Part shown: positions 4,417 to 8,724 of the stretch, piece by piece
Position numbering within the stretch: the first letter of the stretch is position 1
How the letters are laid out: each line of letters starts with the position of its first letter
Assembly: GCA_938004015.1 (NCBI GenBank)
Contig: CALKWU010000073.1
Location: 1 to 8,724 of the forward strand
Origin: an uncultured Oceanobacillus sp.
GTDB taxonomy: Bacteria; Bacillota; Bacilli; Bacillales; Amphibacillaceae
DNA: 8,724 nt
Reading direction: 5' to 3'
Made by a program: the position numbers and the translations under genes
The notes under the pieces: generated by a model
Told to the model about the DNA's origin: nothing
The model's input: only the letters and a program-made list of their open reading frames with translations
The model's database searches: none

Positions 4417-6672
4417 GTGAAAAAATCGTCTTTTTTGGCGGAACTAAAATTCCTTCTTACAAACAAAAAAGTGCTCATTTCGGTGATCGCCGTCGCGCTA
4501 GTACCTTTGCTTTATGCCGGAATGTTCATCTGGGCATTCTGGGATCCATATGCCAACTTGAACGACTTGCCTGTTGCGGTCGTCAATGAAGATGAAGGCG
4601 CAGAATTCGAAGGCGAAAACTTGCAAATCGGGAAAGAACTCGCCGATAAGCTGGAAGACAGCGATGAGTTTGAATTCCATGTGGTTTCCAAGGAAGAAGG
4701 ATACAAAGGCCTTGAAAACCGGGATTATTATTTGCTTGTGGAAATTCCGGAAAACTTCTCTGAAAATGCAACAACCATCCTCGATGATGAGCCGAAAAAA
4801 TTGGAAATCAAATATGTGCCAAATGAAAGCACCAACTTCCTTTCAGCCCAAATCGGAGAATCTGCCATGAAAGAAGTGAAAGCGGAAATCTCCAAAAAAA
4901 TCATTGAAACTTATGCGGAAACAATGTTTGATTCCATCACGGAATTGGCGGATGGCTTGAATCAGGCAAGTGACGGTGCAAGCCAATTAAAAGATGGGAT
5001 TGCTAAACTCGATGACGGTTCCAAAACATTAAGTGAAAATCTTGCCACATTGGCATCCAAAATGAACGAGTTCAAAGAAGGCGTGAACACTGCTGCCAAC
5101 GGTTCCAATTCCATCGCCTCCGGTGCCGGCCAATTGAAAGATGGCCTAAAACAAGTGAATGATAATCTTTCAGCGCTGGTGGATGGAACTTCCCAAGTGA
5201 AAAATGGCGTCAAACAAATGAAAGACCAACTGCCAGCTCAAGTGGCGGCGGGAATATCAGAAAATCTCAAAGGCAGTGTTAAAGACATCAGTGCTGGAAT
5301 CGACCAATTGGAAACCCAATTGTCCAGCGAATTATCAACTCAATTGACAACCGGAATCGTCAACGGTCTATCCGGCCAATTGGCGGAACAAACGGTTTCA
5401 AATCAATCCCAAACATTGGCGCAAATCAAATCCGCCCTTGTGGCAAACGGCTATATGACGGAAGCGCAAGCGGATGCCTTTATGGCGAAAGTCGCAAGCA
5501 ATTCACCTTCGAAAGAACAAATCGAAGCGCAATATAAAACTTCATTGCAAGCCCAATTGGAGCCTCAAATATCCGAAGGCATCAGCAAAGGGCTCAACCA
5601 AGGACTGACGCAATTTGAAACGTCATTGACAAACCAATTGCTTGGTTCAGCTGACGGCATTGAAGAGAAATTGAAAGCCCAAACTGCCCCAGCCTTTGAT
5701 CAATTGATTGCCGGTCTTGACCAAATCATCTCCGGTGAACAAACATTGCAAAGCGGGGTAAGCAAACTTTACAACGGTTCCGTTGCATTGAACAATGGCG
5801 CCAATGAATTGACTGCAGGCATGAACAAACTATCTGACGGTGCCAGCCAGCTTCAAGATGGCGCAGGAAAACTTTCTGACGGTGCAAATCAATTGACATC
5901 CGGCGCGGATAAATTATTGGACGGTTCAACAGAACTTGCCGACAAACTCGCTGAAGGCGCTGAAAAAGCAGGCACAGTGAATGCCAACGATGACACTTAT
6001 GATATGATGGGTGAACCGGTCGTTGTGGTTAAAGAACCTGTCAATGAAGTGCCAAACTACGGTACAGGTTTCTCTCCATACTTCATGTCGCTCGGCCTAT
6101 ACGTCGGAGCATTGGTGCTTTCCATCGTCTTTGAATTCAAACGACCAGTGATCCGTCCTAAAAACCCATTCGCCTGGTTCGGAAGCAAATTCGGCGTTGT
6201 CGCAATCATCGGTTTGATCCAAGCGTTACTGGTAGATTTCATTCTGTTGGTTGTATTAAAACTTGAGGTTGAGAACTTACCGTTATTCATCTTAACGTCC
6301 ATAATTGTCAGCTTCGTATTCATGGCGTTGATCCAAATGCTTGTTACATTGTTGGGCGACGCTGGCCGATTTATTGCAATCATCGTGTTGATTTTGCAAT
6401 TGACGACAAGTGCCGGAACGTTCCCGATGGAATTGTTGCCAAACGCCTTGCAACCAATCAACGCATTATTGCCAATGACTTATACAATCCAAGCCTTCAA
6501 AGCGGCCATCTCAAGCGGAGATATCTCCTACTTGTGGCACAACAACTTCATCCTATTGGGTTACATGGTGGCCTTTATGTTGCTTACAACCGCCTCTTTG
6601 GCCATTTCATTCAAACGTCAGAATGATGTGGAAATGGTGGCTGTGATGCAGTCTCATGGGGATGAAGAATGA
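4417..6672 (+). CDS. yhgE: YhgE/Pip-family membrane protein (ABC-2-like fold)
   Basis: The 751-residue product fits the YhgE/Pip family, which includes the Lactococcus phage infection protein and resembles ABC-2-type export permeases; its transport role is not settled. One membrane segment lies near the N-terminus (about 17-40). A large extracytoplasmic region follows and then five C-terminal segments (about 555-574, 592-616, 621-647, 652-670, 709-732). The outer region has two sets of heptad-like repeats with DG or NG turns (176-271 and 439-513); at 472-511 the period is a clean seven residues (LSDGASQ, LQDGAGK, LSDGANQ). Between them lies a glutamine-rich, probably helical stretch. The start is GTG, 7 bases after AGGGGG (4404-4409); the overlapping ATG at 4415 meets a stop at once. 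Length is close to that of B. subtilis YhgE. It is probably repressed by the TetR protein upstream. Confidence 0.9.
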   Translation: MKKSSFLAELKFLLTNKKVLISVIAVALVPLLYAGMFIWAFWDPYANLNDLPVAVVNEDEGAEFEGENLQIGKELADKLEDSDEFEFHVVSKEEGYKGLENRDYYLLVEIPENFSENATTILDDEPKKLEIKYVPNESTNFLSAQIGESAMKEVKAEISKKIIETYAETMFDSITELADGLNQASDGASQLKDGIAKLDDGSKTLSENLATLASKMNEFKEGVNTAANGSNSIASGAGQLKDGLKQVNDNLSALVDGTSQVKNGVKQMKDQLPAQVAAGISENLKGSVKDISAGIDQLETQLSSELSTQLTTGIVNGLSGQLAEQTVSNQSQTLAQIKSALVANGYMTEAQADAFMAKVASNSPSKEQIEAQYKTSLQAQLEPQISEGISKGLNQGLTQFETSLTNQLLGSADGIEEKLKAQTAPAFDQLIAGLDQIISGEQTLQSGVSKLYNGSVALNNGANELTAGMNKLSDGASQLQDGAGKLSDGANQLTSGADKLLDGSTELADKLAEGAEKAGTVNANDDTYDMMGEPVVVVKEPVNEVPNYGTGFSPYFMSLGLYVGALVLSIVFEFKRPVIRPKNPFAWFGSKFGVVAIIGLIQALLVDFILLVVLKLEVENLPLFILTSIIVSFVFMALIQMLVTLLGDAGRFIAIIVLILQLTTSAGTFPMELLPNALQPINALLPMTYTIQAFKAAISSGDISYLWHNNFILLGYMVAFMLLTTASLAISFKRQNDVEMVAVMQSHGDEE

Positions 6673-6704
6673 TTTCTTGGAAGAGTAAATAAAGATGTTA
6701 AAAG

Positions 6705-6750
6705 AAAAGGATAGATGCACGGGGAGCCTGTGTGTCTATCCTTTTTGTTT
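6705..6750 (+). terminator. Strong rho-independent terminator after yhgE
   Basis: AAAAGGATAGATGCAC (6705-6720) pairs with GTGTGTCTATCCTTTT (6730-6745), giving 16 pairs including two G-T, around a 9-base loop, followed by a short T-rich tail. It lies 32 bases past the stop and closes the tetR-yhgE unit. Confidence 0.9.
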
Positions 6751-6966
6751 GGGGCGTGAAATTGATTTAATCGGTCATTAAAAATGTTTTTGGCAAATAG
6801 ATTTTTTTAGCGGTTGCTTTACAGCTTAAAACTAGAAAACTTTATCAAAACCAGGAGATTAATGAAGTGTTTTTATAACGGCTTTAGATTACAAAAACTC
6901 AAGTATTGTTTTTTACCAGTTGATAATGAGTGTTGTTCCTGACACAATGAAATCGGAGGGATCGCA

Positions 6967-7392
6967 ATGAATCGAAATTTCTTTGTCTACGGCACACTGA
7001 TGACAGTGTGTTCCAATCATCATGTCATCTCCAAAAATGCAATCGAAAACATTCAAAACGCGGCGATTGAAAATGTGGAACTATATTCACATATCAGCGG
7101 CGAATATCCTTGCATGATCGAAGGAAATTCGACGGTGTTCGGGGAAGTCATTACCATTAAAGAACGTCATTTTCAAAAGGCTTTGCAAGCGATGGACCTA
7201 TTGGAAGATTACGATGAAAATGCACCAACAAGGGATAACCTTTATATTCGTGAAATCAAAGAAGTTGTGTTGGAAACCGGCGAAAGGATTCAAGCCTATG
7301 TGTATATGTACAATCCAATTCATAAAGGATTAGGAAAGCGAATCCCGGATGGAAACTGGAAAACGTGGCTGGACAAAAAATGGGAGATGTAG
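6967..7392 (+). CDS. Gamma-glutamylcyclotransferase-like (AIG2-type) protein
   Basis: The 141-residue protein is a single GGCT-like barrel domain. The FVYGTLM segment (6-12) is the substrate-binding loop of the family, and MDLLEDYDE (76-84) holds the expected catalytic glutamate, Glu80, followed by the usual Y-x-R (Tyr93, Arg95). Characterised relatives cyclise gamma-glutamyl groups to 5-oxoproline or remove gamma-glutamylamines; the substrate here cannot be read from sequence. There is no signal peptide or membrane segment, so it should be cytoplasmic. The ATG lies 6 bases after GGAGGG (6955-6960). It is a stand-alone gene after the yhgE terminator and converges on the sfnG gene. I found no good promoter upstream and no clear plus-strand terminator after it. 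Confidence 0.82.
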   Translation: MNRNFFVYGTLMTVCSNHHVISKNAIENIQNAAIENVELYSHISGEYPCMIEGNSTVFGEVITIKERHFQKALQAMDLLEDYDENAPTRDNLYIREIKEVVLETGERIQAYVYMYNPIHKGLGKRIPDGNWKTWLDKKWEM

Positions 7393-7542
7393 CCATTCCT
7401 AAAAGAACCCAATGGCAATCCTACCTCCTATTTTTTTACTGAAAGATTACAACAAACCTTACGTTAATCCCTTCCAAAAGCCGCCATTATGCTTTGATCC
7501 CTTAAATCCAATCCCATTCATGCTCTTAAAAAATATCGTTTC

Positions 7543-7578
7543 AAAAATAAAAGCCACCCTATATTCAATAGAGTGGCT
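7543..7578 (-). terminator. Rho-independent terminator of the sfnG gene
   Basis: On the minus strand, AGCCAC (7578-7573) pairs with GTGGCT (7557-7552). After one mismatch, CTAT pairs with ATAG around a 5-base loop, and a TTTTATTTTT run follows. It lies about 47 bases past the sfnG stop. The rest of the gap from 7393 to 7624 shows no gene. Confidence 0.8.
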
Positions 7579-7624
7579 GAACCTGTCATTTTATCCATTG
7601 GGAGCTTGTACTTGCTTTCTCCCA

Positions 7625-8701
7625 TTACGCATTTTGCAGCTCTAATTTTGCTTCTTTTTCTCTGACTAATGGAATCACTTTTTCGCCAAATGCTTGAAGA
7701 TCTTCGTCATAATGCAGGAATCCTGTTAACACGATGTTGACGCCGATTTTCTTCAATTCAATAATGCGGTCTGCAACTTGCTCCGCTGTACCAATCAATC
7801 CGGTTTTAAATCCGTCATTGTATTGGATCAAGTCTTCGTATGAAGAATTTGCCCACATACCTTCTTTTTCATTTGTAGATTGGCCGGCATGTTTCACAGA
7901 ATCTTTAAATCCTAACACAGCTTCGTGATCTGCTTGTTCTACGATATCACGTAAAACTTGCTTTGCCTCTTCCTCCGTATCACGAACGATCACAAAGCCG
8001 TTTACCCCAAATTCAATTTGCCCTTTTCCATTTGCTTCACGAAGGGCTTTAACTTCATCGATTTGCTTTTTAATGTCTTCCAATGAACCGCCATTCATGA
8101 AGTACACATCTGATACACGTCCTGCCATTTCTTTGGCGGCTTTCGAATTTCCTCCTTGGAAGATTTTTGGCGTTTTTACCGGTTTCGGCTTTAAAGGAGC
8201 CTGATTGATTCGATAGAAGTCTCCGCGATAAGTAAATTCTTCCTCTGTCCAAAGACCACGCAATACTTCAATAAACTCTTCCGAACGGCGATAGCGCTCA
8301 TCATGGTCCAACCAAGGCTCACCGTATGCGTTAAACTCGCCTTTGAACCAACCGCTGACAATGTTGATGGCTGCACGGCCATTACTGATATGATCGATTG
8401 TTGAGATATTTTTTGCCATCACACCTGGATGCCATAAGCCAGGTAATACAGCCGTGATCAGATTTAATTTTTCTGTGGAAGCCGCCAACGCGGATGCAAG
8501 AGCTGCCGCCTCCAATTGATTTTCAGCACCATAGCTTGCCAAAAACCGGGTTTGGATTAATACATAATCAAATCCAAGCTTTTCGGCGATTTGTGCATAA
8601 CGTTTATTGTCTTCAAAGGACCATCCCGTTTTTTGCGGGATTTTGGAAATCACTAATCCTCCACTAACATTTGGTGCCCAGTAAGCAAATTGTAAAGACA
8701 T
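7625..8701 (-). CDS. sfnG: FMNH2-dependent dimethyl sulfone monooxygenase (SfnG-like)
   Basis: The 358-residue product is a luciferase-like flavin monooxygenase that matches SfnG of Pseudomonas, as I remember it, along its length. Shared segments include FAYWAPNVSGGLVISK (5-20), YGAENQ (57-62), NIVSGWFKGEF (113-123), HDERYRRSEEF (133-143), IFQGGNSKAA (180-189) and YNDGFKTGLIGT near residues 293-304. SfnG uses reduced FMN and oxygen to turn dimethyl sulfone into methanesulfinate, releasing sulfur for growth when sulfate is scarce; other alkyl-sulfur substrates are possible. It needs a separate flavin reductase, not seen in this window. The ATG lies behind AGGAGGA (minus strand, 8714-8708). The gene is complete and followed by its own terminator. 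Its promoter would lie beyond the right edge. The family is certain; the exact substrate is less so. Confidence 0.85.
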   Translation of the reverse strand: MSLQFAYWAPNVSGGLVISKIPQKTGWSFEDNKRYAQIAEKLGFDYVLIQTRFLASYGAENQLEAAALASALAASTEKLNLITAVLPGLWHPGVMAKNISTIDHISNGRAAINIVSGWFKGEFNAYGEPWLDHDERYRRSEEFIEVLRGLWTEEEFTYRGDFYRINQAPLKPKPVKTPKIFQGGNSKAAKEMAGRVSDVYFMNGGSLEDIKKQIDEVKALREANGKGQIEFGVNGFVIVRDTEEEAKQVLRDIVEQADHEAVLGFKDSVKHAGQSTNEKEGMWANSSYEDLIQYNDGFKTGLIGTAEQVADRIIELKKIGVNIVLTGFLHYDEDLQAFGEKVIPLVREKEAKLELQNA

Positions 8702-8724
8702 GTGTATTCCTCCTAATAATTTAT

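Noticed and set aside
6057..6461. 134-residue open frame on the minus strand inside yhgE
   Set aside because: It is antisense to membrane-spanning codons of a clear gene, with low-complexity, Asn/Thr-rich translation and no family resemblance.
7412..7645. 77-residue plus-strand frame after the GGCT-like gene
   Set aside because: There is no ribosome binding site, and it runs through the sfnG terminator into the antisense of the sfnG end.

Overview
The window looks like chromosomal DNA from a low- to mid-GC member of the Bacillaceae. The grounds are strong GGAGG-type ribosome binding sites, use of TTG and GTG starts, short hairpin plus T-run terminators, a TetR/YhgE gene pair laid out like Bacillus subtilis yhgD-yhgE, a small phospholipase-A2-like protein of a type seen in Bacillus, and an Oceanobacillus-type group II intron. 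No species can be named from the sequence alone.

Layout from left to right. Positions 1-207 hold the 5' part of a group IIC intron on the minus strand, running off the left edge. Its 5' splice site abuts a perfect 13-bp terminator stem (209-248) that lies downstream of a minus-strand UDP-GlcNAc 2-epimerase gene (337-1434). Divergent from it is a GT-B glycosyltransferase (1603-2775); the two genes suggest a small cell-surface glycan locus. A non-coding stretch follows (2776-3258), filled mostly by a 318-bp nested inverted-repeat element (2793-3110) whose left arm doubles as a terminator. Next is a 90-residue, cysteine-rich, phospholipase-A2-like protein (3259-3531) with its own terminator.

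The central block is a regulatory unit: a TetR-family repressor (3747-4319) and a 751-residue YhgE/Pip-type membrane protein (4417-6672). Near-identical 25-bp palindromic sites lie in front of each gene, one just downstream of a good sigma-A promoter and the other just before the yhgE ribosome binding site. This predicts that the repressor controls both itself and the membrane protein. A strong terminator closes the unit.

The right end has a single-domain gamma-glutamylcyclotransferase-like protein (6967-7392). Convergent with it is an FMNH2-dependent monooxygenase closely resembling dimethyl sulfone monooxygenase SfnG (7625-8701, minus), with its own minus-strand terminator.

I see no obviously new multi-gene system. 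The points most worth a second look are the intron placed precisely behind a terminator with matching exon-binding bases, the paired TetR operators, the cloverleaf-like repeat, and the small phospholipase-like protein. No tRNA, rRNA, CRISPR array or protein-coding transposase was seen.
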